Positions 33,219 to 40,463 of a stretch of DNA of 41,963 nucleotides are shown here, in pieces; the stretch's first letter is position 1, and each line of letters opens with the position of its first letter. The stretch lies in the NCBI GenBank assembly GCA_019694555.1, contig JAIBBS010000059.1, positions 1 to 41,963 of the forward strand, given 5' to 3'. The stretch comes from Nannocystaceae bacterium (GTDB lineage Bacteria > Myxococcota_A > Polyangia > Nannocystales > Nannocystaceae). A program made the position numbers and the translations under genes. Below the pieces are notes generated by a model. The model was not told the DNA's origin, made no database searches, and worked only from the letters and a program-made list of their open reading frames with translations.

Positions 33219-34108
33219 TCGCGAGCTTGGCCCTGTCGCTCGCGCTCGCACCCGCGCCCGCGCCCCCGGTGCACCACGGCACCAGCGCGCCGGCCGATCG
33301 CGAGCGCTGGATCCTGCGTCATCGACCCGTGCGCGGCCTGTGGGAGCTCGGGGCGTTCGCGGGCGTGTTCGTCGTGGCCAAGCCCCACGACTTCTACGAC
33401 GTCGATCTGGGCTACCGCCGTCTGCGTCGAGCAGGCCCCGATGCGGGCCTGCGCGCGGCCTACTACCCGCTGTCGTTCCTCGGGCTCGAGGGCGAGTTCG
33501 CCGGCATCTGGACCGCGGCGCAGTACGGCGGCCAACCGGCGTTCCTCTACGGCCTGCGGCTGTCGGGCATCGTGCAGCTGCCGCTCTCGCGCGTGGTGCC
33601 GTTCGCGATCGGCGGCTATGGCCTGGGCGGCATCCGATCGCCGCGCGACGCGCTGGGCAACGACGTCGATCCGATCGGTCACTACGGCCTGGGCGTGAAG
33701 CTGTTCGTGACGGACTGGATCGCGCTGCGCGTCGAGGGCCGCCACCTGCTCGGACCCGCGGCGCACCAGCGACGCGTGGTCGCGAGTCACGGCGAGGTGC
33801 TGGCGGGCGTGAGCGTCACGCTGGGCCGCGGCAAGCTGCGGCGCGCCGCGGCACCGGCCGCGGCAGCGGTCGCGGCACCGCCACCGCCACGCGACACCGA
33901 CGGCGACGGCGTGCAGGACGTCGCGGATCGTTGCCCTGGCTTCGCAGGCTCGGCCACCGACGGCTGCGCGCCGCCGGATGCCGACGACGACGGCATCGTC
34001 GATCGCTTCGACTCGTGCCCGCAGGTCGAAGGCGCGGGCACCGACGGCTGCCCGGTCCACGCGACCGCGGAGGAGACCGAAGCCGGCGAGCCGTCGAAGC
34101 TGCCGTGA
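33215..34108 (+). CDS. Outer-membrane beta-barrel with TSP3-like repeats
   Basis: The 297-residue product starts with a short signal (MIASLALSLALAPAPAP). Residues about 40-205 form alternating amphipathic strands of a small outer-membrane barrel (AYYPLSFLGLEGEFAGIW, YGLRLSGIVQL, HYGLGVKLFV, HGEVLAGVSVTLG). A Pro/Ala linker leads to two thrombospondin type 3-like calcium repeats, DTDGDGVQDVADRCP (227-241) and DADDDGIVDRFDSCP (255-269). The usual OmpA peptidoglycan-binding domain after such repeats is absent; the protein simply ends in an acidic tail. It is coupled by a 4-base overlap to the lipoprotein and probably forms an envelope pair with it. It ends 13 bases before the convergent trxC. 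Confidence 0.82.
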   Translation: MIASLALSLALAPAPAPPVHHGTSAPADRERWILRHRPVRGLWELGAFAGVFVVAKPHDFYDVDLGYRRLRRAGPDAGLRAAYYPLSFLGLEGEFAGIWTAAQYGGQPAFLYGLRLSGIVQLPLSRVVPFAIGGYGLGGIRSPRDALGNDVDPIGHYGLGVKLFVTDWIALRVEGRHLLGPAAHQRRVVASHGEVLAGVSVTLGRGKLRRAAAPAAAAVAAPPPPRDTDGDGVQDVADRCPGFAGSATDGCAPPDADDDGIVDRFDSCPQVEGAGTDGCPVHATAEETEAGEPSKLP

Positions 34109-34116
34109 TCGCGCGT

Positions 34117-34132
34117 GCCGGTCAGAACCGGC
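34117..34132. terminator. Hairpin at the convergent barrel-protein/trxC junction
   Basis: GCCGGT-CAGA-ACCGGC is a perfect 6-bp stem with a 4-base loop that includes the trxC stop codon. It sits where two transcripts converge, but has no T-tract on either side, so it is a weak bidirectional-terminator candidate. Confidence 0.35.
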
Positions 34133-34595
34133 CGCTGCTCATGCGCCCGCCGTGACCCGCGATCGCGTGGTCGACGAACGCACGGACCTCGCTGGCCGGA
34201 CGCGCGCCGCTCTCGCGCGCGAGCTCACGGCCGCCGCGGAACACCGCGATGGTCGGGATCGATCGGATGCCCAGGCGTTGCGCGACCGCAGGGCAGTGCT
34301 CGGTGTCGACCTTGAGCACGACGAAGCGACCGTCCGCGTGGGCCGCGACCGCCTCGATCTGCGGCGCGAAGGCGCGGCAGGGGCCGCACCACGCCGCCCA
34401 GAAATCCACCAGGACCGGCACCGGCGACGCCCGGACGATGTCGTCGAACGTCTCGGTGTCGACCTCGATGGGCGCGCTCGGGGGCGGCAGCACGAGGTTG
34501 CACGCGCCACAACGGGCGCGCTCTCCCAGGCGAGCCCAGGGGATGCGATTGACCTGGCTGCACTGCGGGCACTCGACCGTGTGGTGGTGACGCAT
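34122..34595 (-). CDS. trxC: Thioredoxin 2 (TrxC type)
   Basis: TrxC reduces disulfides in cytoplasmic proteins and is linked to oxidative-stress defence. The 157-residue product has an N-terminal zinc-ribbon: CPQC (Cys9, Cys12) and CGAC (Cys29, Cys32). The redox motif WCGPC (active cysteines 70 and 73) and the cis-proline in RSIPTIAVF (Pro114) are present, and FWAAWCGPCRAFAP is in the typical family arrangement. The C-terminus runs about 15 residues past the usual end with a GHGGRMSSGRF tail. It is transcribed toward the convergent barrel protein. The ECF sigma gene lies upstream on the same strand after 86 bases. Its own promoter shows no extended -10. Confidence 0.95.
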   Translation of the reverse strand: MRHHHTVECPQCSQVNRIPWARLGERARCGACNLVLPPPSAPIEVDTETFDDIVRASPVPVLVDFWAAWCGPCRAFAPQIEAVAAHADGRFVVLKVDTEHCPAVAQRLGIRSIPTIAVFRGGRELARESGARPASEVRAFVDHAIAGHGGRMSSGRF

Positions 34596-34681
34596 GTCCC
34601 GAGCATGGGGCTGCCCGCGACGCCGCGAAACCGTCGAGGCTCGCGATCATCAGGTTGCGTGCGCGCAGAGCCTGCGGCCGA

Positions 34682-35947
34682 TCAGTCCTGCGTCGCCGGA
34701 CATGCGGAGCGCAGGCGCGACGCCGTCGCGGCGGCTGGCATCGTCGCCAGGGCCGCTTGCGCACGCGCCCGTGCCTCTGCACGTCGACCGCGTGCGCACA
34801 ACAGCTCGACCGTGACCAGCGCGCGCACGTCGGCGAGCTCGCTGTCGGCGAAACGTTGTGCGTGGCGGGACAGCAGATCCTCGGCCTCGTCGAGGTGACC
34901 GGCTGCGAACGCTCGTTTCGCACTCGCGAGCAGCTCGGCGTCCTCGGCCGCGAGCGTGTCGGGCTGACGCGACGTCGGGTCATCCGCCGGTGGCGACGGC
35001 GGAGTCGTCGGGCTCGGGTGGATCACCGCGCGCTGGGGCGCCGACACGGGCGCGGGTCGCTGCAGCGGCGGCGGCGGCGGCGGTGGCATCGTGGCCGGCG
35101 GCTCCGCCACCGCCGCGGTGAGGCTGGGCGCCGCGAGGGTCGCGGACGCCGGCACAGGCTCGCGCGGCTGGGTCGACGCCGCAGGTCCACGCGTGGTCAC
35201 GTCGATCCCGACCGCGGTCGTCACCGCGACGCCCAGCGCGAGCGCGGCGAGCTTGAGCCCGGCCCAGGAAACCGCGCCGCCACCGACGGCAGCACCGCTG
35301 CTCGAGCCCAGCGCCGGCGCGAGCGCGAGCCAACATTGCTGCGTGGTGCCACGGGGCGCACGCGTGCGATCGCGAAGCTCGATCACAGCGGCACCGACCG
35401 CAGCATCGCCGCCGTCGAGCACGGCCAAGCGTTCGCGCAGCTGCTGCCGCGCGACGCGGACGCGCCACGACACCGTGTTGGCGTTGGCCCCGGTCGCGCG
35501 CGCGATCTCTGCTGCGGTCCAGCCCTCGAGCTCGCTGAGCACGAAGGCCTCGCGCACGCGCTCGTCGAGCGACGCGAGGATCGACTCGACCACCATCGAT
35601 CCATCGCGCCCGTGCTCGCCGGGGCTGTGGTCCTGCTGCGCGAGCGCGTCGAGCTTGCGGCGGTGACGGAGCTCGGTGCGGCGATGGTGCGACGCGACGC
35701 GACGCGCGATGCCATACAGCCACGCCCTCGCCGCCGCGGGTGCGTGCAGCGTCGCGAGGCGGCGATGCGCCGTGACCCACAGCTCCTGCATCGCGTCGTC
35801 GATCGAGGCCGGTGGCACGCCGATGCGGCGCAACACCGCCCAGGTGAAGGCCGCGTGCGCGCGGTACAACGCGACGAACTGCGCGCGCGAGTCGTCCGCC
35901 GCGCGTTGCGGCTGCGCTTCGTAGACTCCGGAGGTCGCGGCGGACAT
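34682..35947 (-). CDS. ECF sigma factor with transmembrane C-terminal extension
   Basis: The 421-residue protein opens with a sigma-70 region 2 (about 21-90: FVALYRAHAAFTWAVLRRIG, DDAMQELWVTAHRRL, ARAWLYGIARRVASHHRR) and region 4 (about 125-175: RVREAFVLSELEGWTAAEIA, NTVSWRVRVARQQLRERL). A sigma-like protein normally ends there. This one continues with a segment near 180-225, a transmembrane helix at about 226-250 (VSWAGLKLAALALGVAVTTA), and a long Pro-rich, low-complexity region with a run of eight prolines. The last 80 residues (ASAKRAFAAGHLDEAEDLL, VTVELLCARGRRAEARARA) look like TPR-type helices. It is therefore a sigma factor fused to its own membrane and periplasmic module, which could act as a built-in anti-sigma or sensor. 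ATG 35947 is chosen because the upstream frame lacks sigma homology. Confidence 0.9.
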   Translation of the reverse strand: MSAATSGVYEAQPQRAADDSRAQFVALYRAHAAFTWAVLRRIGVPPASIDDAMQELWVTAHRRLATLHAPAAARAWLYGIARRVASHHRRTELRHRRKLDALAQQDHSPGEHGRDGSMVVESILASLDERVREAFVLSELEGWTAAEIARATGANANTVSWRVRVARQQLRERLAVLDGGDAAVGAAVIELRDRTRAPRGTTQQCWLALAPALGSSSGAAVGGGAVSWAGLKLAALALGVAVTTAVGIDVTTRGPAASTQPREPVPASATLAAPSLTAAVAEPPATMPPPPPPPLQRPAPVSAPQRAVIHPSPTTPPSPPADDPTSRQPDTLAAEDAELLASAKRAFAAGHLDEAEDLLSRHAQRFADSELADVRALVTVELLCARGRRAEARARAQAALATMPAAATASRLRSACPATQD

Positions 35948-36050
35948 GCGCTGCTCGAGTGCCGACCCTCGACGATCCAGATGCCCGGCCAGCGCCGCTT
36001 TCGTGGTCGCTGCGGGCGATCGCGTCGGCGATGGGTTCAAGGATCGGGGA

Positions 36051-37073
36051 TCATTGCCGTTTGTCCAGCCCGCGCAGCCGCAGCTCCACGCCGCCCAGCA
36101 CGTGCACCCCGGCGGCCGCGGCGCGGTGGACCACGACGGTGTGCGCGGGATCGGCCGGGTCGACGAGGCGGAACACCGGGAAGCGCAGCGGCAGCTGGGC
36201 CTGCGCACCGAGCCAGATCGAGACCCGCGGCGACACCGGCACGCGCACGCCGGCCTCGAGCTGCGCGGCGAGCCACGCGGGTTGGCGCGTGCCGCCGCGC
36301 GCGAGGTCGGCCCGCACGACGCCCAGCGCGAGGCCACCGCAACCGGCGAGATCGAGCGGACCCAGCGGCCACGTCACGCACACCCGCGGCGCGATCGTGC
36401 CCAGCTGCACGCGCACGCGCGTGTCGGCGACGCTGGCCGAGCGCGGCGAGACCCAGCTGCCCGCCAGCTCACCGCGGACCCGTCGCACGCCCACGCCCAT
36501 CGCGAGCTCGACCGCCGCGCTGACACCGGGCGTGACGCCCAGCGCGAGACCGCCGCGACCGCGCAGCCACACACCGAGCGCACCGCGACGCGTCCGCGAC
36601 GCGCGTGGGATCGCGGGCTCGACCGGCGCGTCGGTGCGCGCAGGCGGGCGTGTCGGCACGGGCGCGGGTGCCTGCGCGGCCACGACCTGCGGCACGTCCA
36701 CCGCCGCCGCGGTCGCGACCGGATCGACCCATACGCCGGCCACCAACGCGACGCCGTCCGCCAGCGTCGCGCAGCGCTGCGCGTGCAGCTCGCGCACGTC
36801 GACGTGCGCACCGGCCTCGACGCGCAGCTGCAGCGCGAAGCCCTCGCCGCTCGGCTGCACCGTCGCATCGACCTGCAGCGCCGCGGCATCGACCGCGCCC
36901 GCCGTCAGCGCCTCGATCCGTGCCGCGACCTGGCTGGCATCGGGGCACGCGCCCGCCGGCGCCTGCCAGCGCAGCCACGGCGGCGCGCCCGAATCGGCGC
37001 CCGCGTCGGGCAGCCCAGCGGAGGGTTGCAGCCCGAACACCGCGAGCGCGGCGAGCGACGCCAGAGCGGACAC
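36051..37073 (-). CDS. Secreted or outer-membrane beta protein upstream of the sigma gene
   Basis: GTG 37073 gives 340 residues beginning with a signal (VSALASLAALAVFGLQPSAG). After a short Asp/Ala spacer comes a soluble module, PWLRWQAPAGACPDASQVAA, with one Cys pair (ACPDA, QRCATL), followed by a Pro/Ala/Thr linker (about 130-155). A beta-rich C-terminal half then shows barrel-like alternating strands (GALGVWLRGRGGLALGVTPG, WLAAQLEAGVRVPVSPRVSI, GVHVLGGVELRLRGL). This layout resembles envelope proteins encoded near myxobacterial ECF sigma genes. Both genes lie on the same strand and the sigma gene is 103 bases downstream, so joint expression is likely. It may be the target or sensor of that sigma system. 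Confidence 0.8.
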   Translation of the reverse strand: MSALASLAALAVFGLQPSAGLPDAGADSGAPPWLRWQAPAGACPDASQVAARIEALTAGAVDAAALQVDATVQPSGEGFALQLRVEAGAHVDVRELHAQRCATLADGVALVAGVWVDPVATAAAVDVPQVVAAQAPAPVPTRPPARTDAPVEPAIPRASRTRRGALGVWLRGRGGLALGVTPGVSAAVELAMGVGVRRVRGELAGSWVSPRSASVADTRVRVQLGTIAPRVCVTWPLGPLDLAGCGGLALGVVRADLARGGTRQPAWLAAQLEAGVRVPVSPRVSIWLGAQAQLPLRFPVFRLVDPADPAHTVVVHRAAAAGVHVLGGVELRLRGLDKRQ

Positions 37074-37083
37074 GGACCGGCCA

Positions 37084-37092
37084 AGCGTAGCA
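37084..37092 (-). promoter_or_regulatory. Extended -10 element TGC-TACGCT
   Basis: Minus-strand hexamer 37084-37089, TGC at 37090-37092. It ends 10 bases before GTG 37073 and predicts a very short leader. Confidence 0.45.
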
Positions 37093-37132
37093 GGACGCGC
37101 GCGGATCCGGCCGGCCGCAGGCGCGCCGACGA

Positions 37133-37155
37133 TTTCGTGCGCACCCACCACGAAA
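37133..37155. promoter_or_regulatory. Dyad in divergent intergenic region
   Basis: TTTCGTG (37133-37139) and CACGAAA (37149-37155) are exact reverse complements with a 9-base spacer. A GCCCCG-CGA-CGGGGC hairpin (37187-37201) and a 12-base palindrome, CCGGCGCGCCGG (37204-37215), follow. All are in the 188-base region between the divergent genes at 37073 and 37262, so this dyad is a candidate operator. Confidence 0.35.
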
Positions 37156-37261
37156 CCCCGACCACGCCGGGCATGACACCGATGAAGCCCCGCGACGGGG
37201 CAGCCGGCGCGCCGGTGGCGACGCCGAACGAGACGGTGTGACGATGGGAGTGGGTAGTGAC

Positions 37262-37963
37262 ATGGCTTGGCGACGTGATGGCGTGATGATGCGTGCGGCC
37301 CTGATGGGGCTCGGTGTGGTGATGGGCGTGGGCGCGTGCGATCAGAAGTCGCTGGTCCCCAGCGGCGACGACGCGAGCGAGCAGCACGACGACGACCGCA
37401 GCGACGACGACGACGACGACGAGGGCCAGAGCTCGGGCGAGGACGACGACGGCGCGACGAGCTCGCCGGCGACCACCGGCGAGGACTGTGGCGGACAGGG
37501 TTGCCCGCCGCCGGGGCCGCTGCCGATGCACGCGTACGTGATCCGCTTCGGCGATCTGCCCGCCGTCGACGTGGGCGAGGACGGTGGCAGCTCGGCCGGC
37601 AGCGGTGGTGGCGGTGGCGGCAGCGACATCGACCCCGACTCGCTGCACGTGATCGTCTCGATCGGGCCCGACGCGTGCGACGACCCCTACGCAGCACTGG
37701 CGTGTGACCAGTGGCGGCTGTCGTTCACGTTGCCGCCCGACGCCGCGCCGGGATCCTACGCGTTGCTCGACGAGGTCATGGGTATGCAGACCGTGACCGG
37801 TCCCGACGACGGCAACGGCGAGTGCTGGTGGGGCGGTGGATCGCTCGAGGGCACGCTCGTGATCGAGAGCATCGACGACGTCGCGATCGTCGGACACATC
37901 GAGGGCGCGCCGACGTTCGACTTCGACGCCAACGTCGCGTTCTCTGCCCTGCGCTGTCCGTGA
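37262..37963 (+). CDS. Acidic lipoprotein, unknown function
   Basis: From ATG 37262 the product is 233 residues with signal MRAALMGLGVVMGVGAC (lipobox Cys26, Asp at +2). Other starts (GTG 37238, ATG 37286 and 37289) only change the n-region. The spacer is unusually acidic: two Asp-rich runs (HDDDRSDDDDDDEGQ) before an intervening Ser/Gly segment and a stretch of consecutive glycines (about 119-124). The rest is beta-rich, with CGGQGCPPPG, DQWRLSFTLPPDAAPGSYAL and GGGSLEGTLVIESIDDVAIV. The Asp run could bind calcium or other cations, but no specific domain is recognised. It is divergent from the sigma-associated gene, and nothing links it to the LysR gene 157 bases downstream. Confidence 0.78.
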   Translation: MAWRRDGVMMRAALMGLGVVMGVGACDQKSLVPSGDDASEQHDDDRSDDDDDDEGQSSGEDDDGATSSPATTGEDCGGQGCPPPGPLPMHAYVIRFGDLPAVDVGEDGGSSAGSGGGGGGSDIDPDSLHVIVSIGPDACDDPYAALACDQWRLSFTLPPDAAPGSYALLDEVMGMQTVTGPDDGNGECWWGGGSLEGTLVIESIDDVAIVGHIEGAPTFDFDANVAFSALRCP

Positions 37964-38120
37964 ACCCGCCCACGCGCGCGGCCGGCCACCCGGCCGCACG
38001 CGAAGGCGGCCGTGGCGGCGTCGCGGCGCGGACGCGCCCGCGGCCCGATAGACCCCGCAGCGAGCGACTGCGCGATTGCAGGTCGAAACCGGCGCGCGCC
38101 CCTGCGAAACTGCAGAGACG

Positions 38121-39053
38121 ATGGACTGGGACGACGTCCGCTTCTTCCTCGCGATCGTGCGCAGCGGCACCCTCGCAGGTGCGGCGACGGCCCTGGGCAT
38201 CGACGCGACGACGGTCGGCCGTCGCCTCGCGCGACTCGAGCAGTCGATGGACGCCAGGCTGTTCGATCGCACCGCGAAGGGCTACGTGCCCACCGCCGCG
38301 GGCCAGCGCATCCTGCCGCGCGCGGAGAAGGTCGAGCGCGAGATCCTCGCGGCGCTGCGCGACGTCGAGGGTGAAGACCAGCGGCTCGCGGGTCAGGTGC
38401 GGCTGACCGCCACCGAGATGCTGTCGACGCGCTTCATCGCGCCGCACCTGCATCGCTTCAACCGTCGCTATCCCGACATCAAGCTCGAGCTGCTGTGCAC
38501 CAACCGTGACGTCGATCTCGGTCGTCGCGAGGCCGACATCGCACTGCGATTGGCGCGACCGCACCAAGACGACGTGGTGGTCAAGCGTCTGTTCGTGATC
38601 GAGCTGGGCTTGTACGCCTCGCACGGCTACGTGCAGGAGCTGGGCCTGCCCGGCCAGAACGGCACGCAGGGCTTCGCCGGCCATCGCTTCATCGGCTTCG
38701 CCGACACGCGCGCGTTCCGACGCGAGAACGAGTGGGTCGACGAGCACGCCGCCGAGGCGCTGGTGAGCCTGCGTTCCGACAGCGTGTCGTCGATCATGTC
38801 GGCCGCGATCGCCGGCGTGGGCCTGGCGCTGCTGCCGTGCCGGGTGGCGGATGCCGAGCCCGCACTGCAGCGTGTGCCCCTGCCCGATCGGCTGGATGGT
38901 CCCGACACCGGCCCCGAGCCGCGTGTCGTGTGGCAGGCGGTGCACCGCGACCTCATGGGCGCGGCGAGGATCCGTGCGGTGCTCGACTTCCTCGGTCGAC
39001 TGTTCGGCGTCGCCGATCCCGCGACCGCCGCCCGCGCCAGCGCGGCGCAGTGA
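38121..39053 (+). CDS. LysR-family transcriptional regulator
   Basis: The 310-residue product starts with the LysR winged helix-turn-helix: WDDVRFFLAIVRSGTLAGAA, ALGIDATTVGRRLARLEQSM, LFDRTAKGYVPTAAG (about 2-62). It continues into a type 2 periplasmic-binding-like co-inducer domain (about 90-295), with RLTATEMLSTRFIAPHL, DIALRLARPHQDDVVVKRLF and GVGLALLPCRVAD. The ligand is not predictable. ATG 38121 gives the normal length; an upstream in-frame GTG-type start adds only non-conserved residues. It is co-directional with the CDGSH gene 21 bases downstream, which has its own extended -10, so it may control that gene rather than share a transcript. Confidence 0.93.
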   Translation: MDWDDVRFFLAIVRSGTLAGAATALGIDATTVGRRLARLEQSMDARLFDRTAKGYVPTAAGQRILPRAEKVEREILAALRDVEGEDQRLAGQVRLTATEMLSTRFIAPHLHRFNRRYPDIKLELLCTNRDVDLGRREADIALRLARPHQDDVVVKRLFVIELGLYASHGYVQELGLPGQNGTQGFAGHRFIGFADTRAFRRENEWVDEHAAEALVSLRSDSVSSIMSAAIAGVGLALLPCRVADAEPALQRVPLPDRLDGPDTGPEPRVVWQAVHRDLMGAARIRAVLDFLGRLFGVADPATAARASAAQ

Positions 39054-39057
39054 TGGT

Positions 39058-39066
39058 TGCTATCCT
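39058..39066 (+). promoter_or_regulatory. Extended -10 element TGC-TATCCT
   Basis: The best match to TGN-TANNNT. The hexamer (39061-39066) ends 8 bases before ATG 39075, with no Shine-Dalgarno. The expected transcription start falls within about two bases of the ATG. Confidence 0.55.
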
Positions 39067-39074
39067 CGCGGACC

Positions 39075-39713
39075 ATGTCCGACGTCGAAACCGTTCGCGG
39101 TAAGCACCTGGTGATCCACTTCGAGGGCCGGCGCTGCATCCACGCACGCAACTGCGTGCTGACGCGACCGGACGTGTTCGTACCCAACGTCGAGGGCGAG
39201 TGGATCCATCCCGACGCCGCGAGCGTCGAGGCCGTGATCGCACTGGCGCACGCGTGTCCCTCGGGTGCGATCCGCTACGAGCGGCTCGACGGTGGCGCCG
39301 ACGAGGCCGCGCCGGTGGTCAACACCGTGCGCGTGCGCGAGAACGGCCCGCTCGCGGTGCACGCGGAGATCGTGATCGACGGCGAGCCCACGCGGCTGCG
39401 CGCGACGTTGTGCCGCTGCGGCGCGTCGCAGCACAAGCCCTTCTGCGACGGCAGCCACACCCAGGCCGGCTTCGCCGCGACCGGTGAGCCGCCGTCGGTG
39501 CAGTCGCAGCCGCTGGCGCAACGCGGCGGCGCGTTGACGATCACGCCGGCACCCGACGGACCGCTGCTGCTGTCGGGCAACGTCGAGATCGTCAGCGGCA
39601 CCGGCCGCACCATCGATCGCACGAGCAAGTGCGCGCTGTGCCGCTGCGGCCAGTCGAGCAACAAGCCCTACTGCGACGGCACCCACCGCAAGGTCGGCTT
39701 CAAGAGCACGTGA
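39075..39713 (+). CDS. Fer4_19 plus double CDGSH iron-sulfur protein
   Basis: The 212-residue protein combines a divergent mono-cluster ferredoxin domain (about 18-70: RRCIHARNCVLTRPDVF and ACPSGAIRY, Cys21, Cys27, Cys61) with two CDGSH-type [2Fe-2S] motifs. The first is CRCGASQHKPFCDGSHTQ (ligands Cys113, Cys115, Cys124, His128). The second is CRCGQSSNKPYCDGTHRK (Cys189, Cys191, Cys200, His204); there CDGSH is CDGTH, still a full ligand set. Such fusions probably store or transfer electrons or clusters and may sense redox state. The ATG is fixed by the -10 element. The gene sits directly after a LysR regulator, which may control it. Cytoplasmic. Confidence 0.92.
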   Translation: MSDVETVRGKHLVIHFEGRRCIHARNCVLTRPDVFVPNVEGEWIHPDAASVEAVIALAHACPSGAIRYERLDGGADEAAPVVNTVRVRENGPLAVHAEIVIDGEPTRLRATLCRCGASQHKPFCDGSHTQAGFAATGEPPSVQSQPLAQRGGALTITPAPDGPLLLSGNVEIVSGTGRTIDRTSKCALCRCGQSSNKPYCDGTHRKVGFKST

Positions 39714-39718
39714 GTGCG

Positions 39719-40342
39719 ATGCTCTCGCGGCGCCAGACGCTGATCGCGAGCGCGCTGCTGGCGTGCGGCGACGCCGGCGATCCCTCGCGCTGCTTCGACG
39801 TCTGCGGCGAGGGCACCCGCTGCGAGGCCGGCCGCTGCATCGCGGCCGCGCCCAGCGAGCCCGAACCGGTCGCGGCCGCTCCGGCGCCCGTGCGCAAGGG
39901 CAAGGGCCGCCGGCGCGGGCGCGGTGCGAGCGACGACGACGACGGCAGCGACGCCCCGGCGCCCGCGGGCGGCTACACGCCGGTCGACGACAGCCGGGTA
40001 CCGCGCTACGACGCGAGCGCCACGGTCGTGCTCGATCCCGCCGCGGGCAGCGAGCGACTCGACGACACCACCGTGCGCGCGCACCTGCGCAAGCTCGAGC
40101 CCAGCTTCGATCGCTGCATCGCCGATGCCGTCACCGCCGGCGTGACCGTCGGCAGCGGCCGCGTCGACTTCGTGTTCGGCCTCGCGCCGTCGGGCAAGGT
40201 CACCGGCGTGACCGCGAAGGCACCGGCCGCGATCCGCGACAGCGGCGTGATCCCGTGCCTGCGCACGGTCGTGTTCGAGCACCGCTTCCCCGACTACGAC
40301 GGCCCACCGATGGGCGTGGACTACTCGTTCGAGATCGACTGA
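39719..40342 (+). CDS. AgmX/PglI C-terminal domain lipoprotein
   Basis: The 207-residue product begins MLSRRQTLIASALLAC (lipobox Cys16) and has an N-terminal Cys cluster (RCFDVCGEGTRCEAGRC), a basic/acidic linker (KGKGRRRGRGASDDDDG) and a C-terminal domain of about 90 residues. That domain matches the AgmX/PglI-type family: LRKLEPSFDRCIADAV, GRVDFVFGLAPSGKVTGVTA, GVIPCLRTVVFEHRFPDY and GVDYSFEI. In Myxococcus the family is associated with gliding-motility and envelope proteins. ATG 39719 starts 5 bases after the CDGSH stop, and GTG 39710 overlapping it (GTGA) is an alternative. Probably co-transcribed with the CDGSH gene. A role at the cell envelope is inferred. Confidence 0.85.
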   Translation: MLSRRQTLIASALLACGDAGDPSRCFDVCGEGTRCEAGRCIAAAPSEPEPVAAAPAPVRKGKGRRRGRGASDDDDGSDAPAPAGGYTPVDDSRVPRYDASATVVLDPAAGSERLDDTTVRAHLRKLEPSFDRCIADAVTAGVTVGSGRVDFVFGLAPSGKVTGVTAKAPAAIRDSGVIPCLRTVVFEHRFPDYDGPPMGVDYSFEID

Positions 40343-40348
40343 GAGCCT

Positions 40349-40364
40349 GTCAGCGGGTGCTGAC
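40349..40364 (+). terminator. Hairpin after the AgmX-type gene
   Basis: GTCAGC-GGGT-GCTGAC is a perfect 6-bp stem with a tetraloop, 6 bases after the stop. No T-tract. It may instead belong to the repeat relic that follows. Confidence 0.35.
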
Positions 40365-40370
40365 CGGGTC

Positions 40371-40406
40371 CATGGGTGACAGATCAGACCCGCAGCATGG
40401 GTGACA
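40371..40406. repeat. Direct repeats CATGGGTGACA (possible IS-end relic)
   Basis: CATGGGTGACA occurs at 40371-40381 and 40396-40406, 25 bases start to start. Repeated TGTCACCCATG motifs resemble ends of some IS481-type elements as I remember them. No transposase frame or target duplication is visible, so any element would be a short remnant. Confidence 0.35.
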
Positions 40407-40463
40407 CGCCGGGGCCGCCCTTCCCCATGGCTTGATCGCGAAGCGGGCCGCAGCCCCGCCGCG

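Noticed and set aside
37381..37450. GAC-rich microsatellite.
   Set aside because: It is the in-frame Asp run of a lipoprotein spacer, interrupted by other codons.
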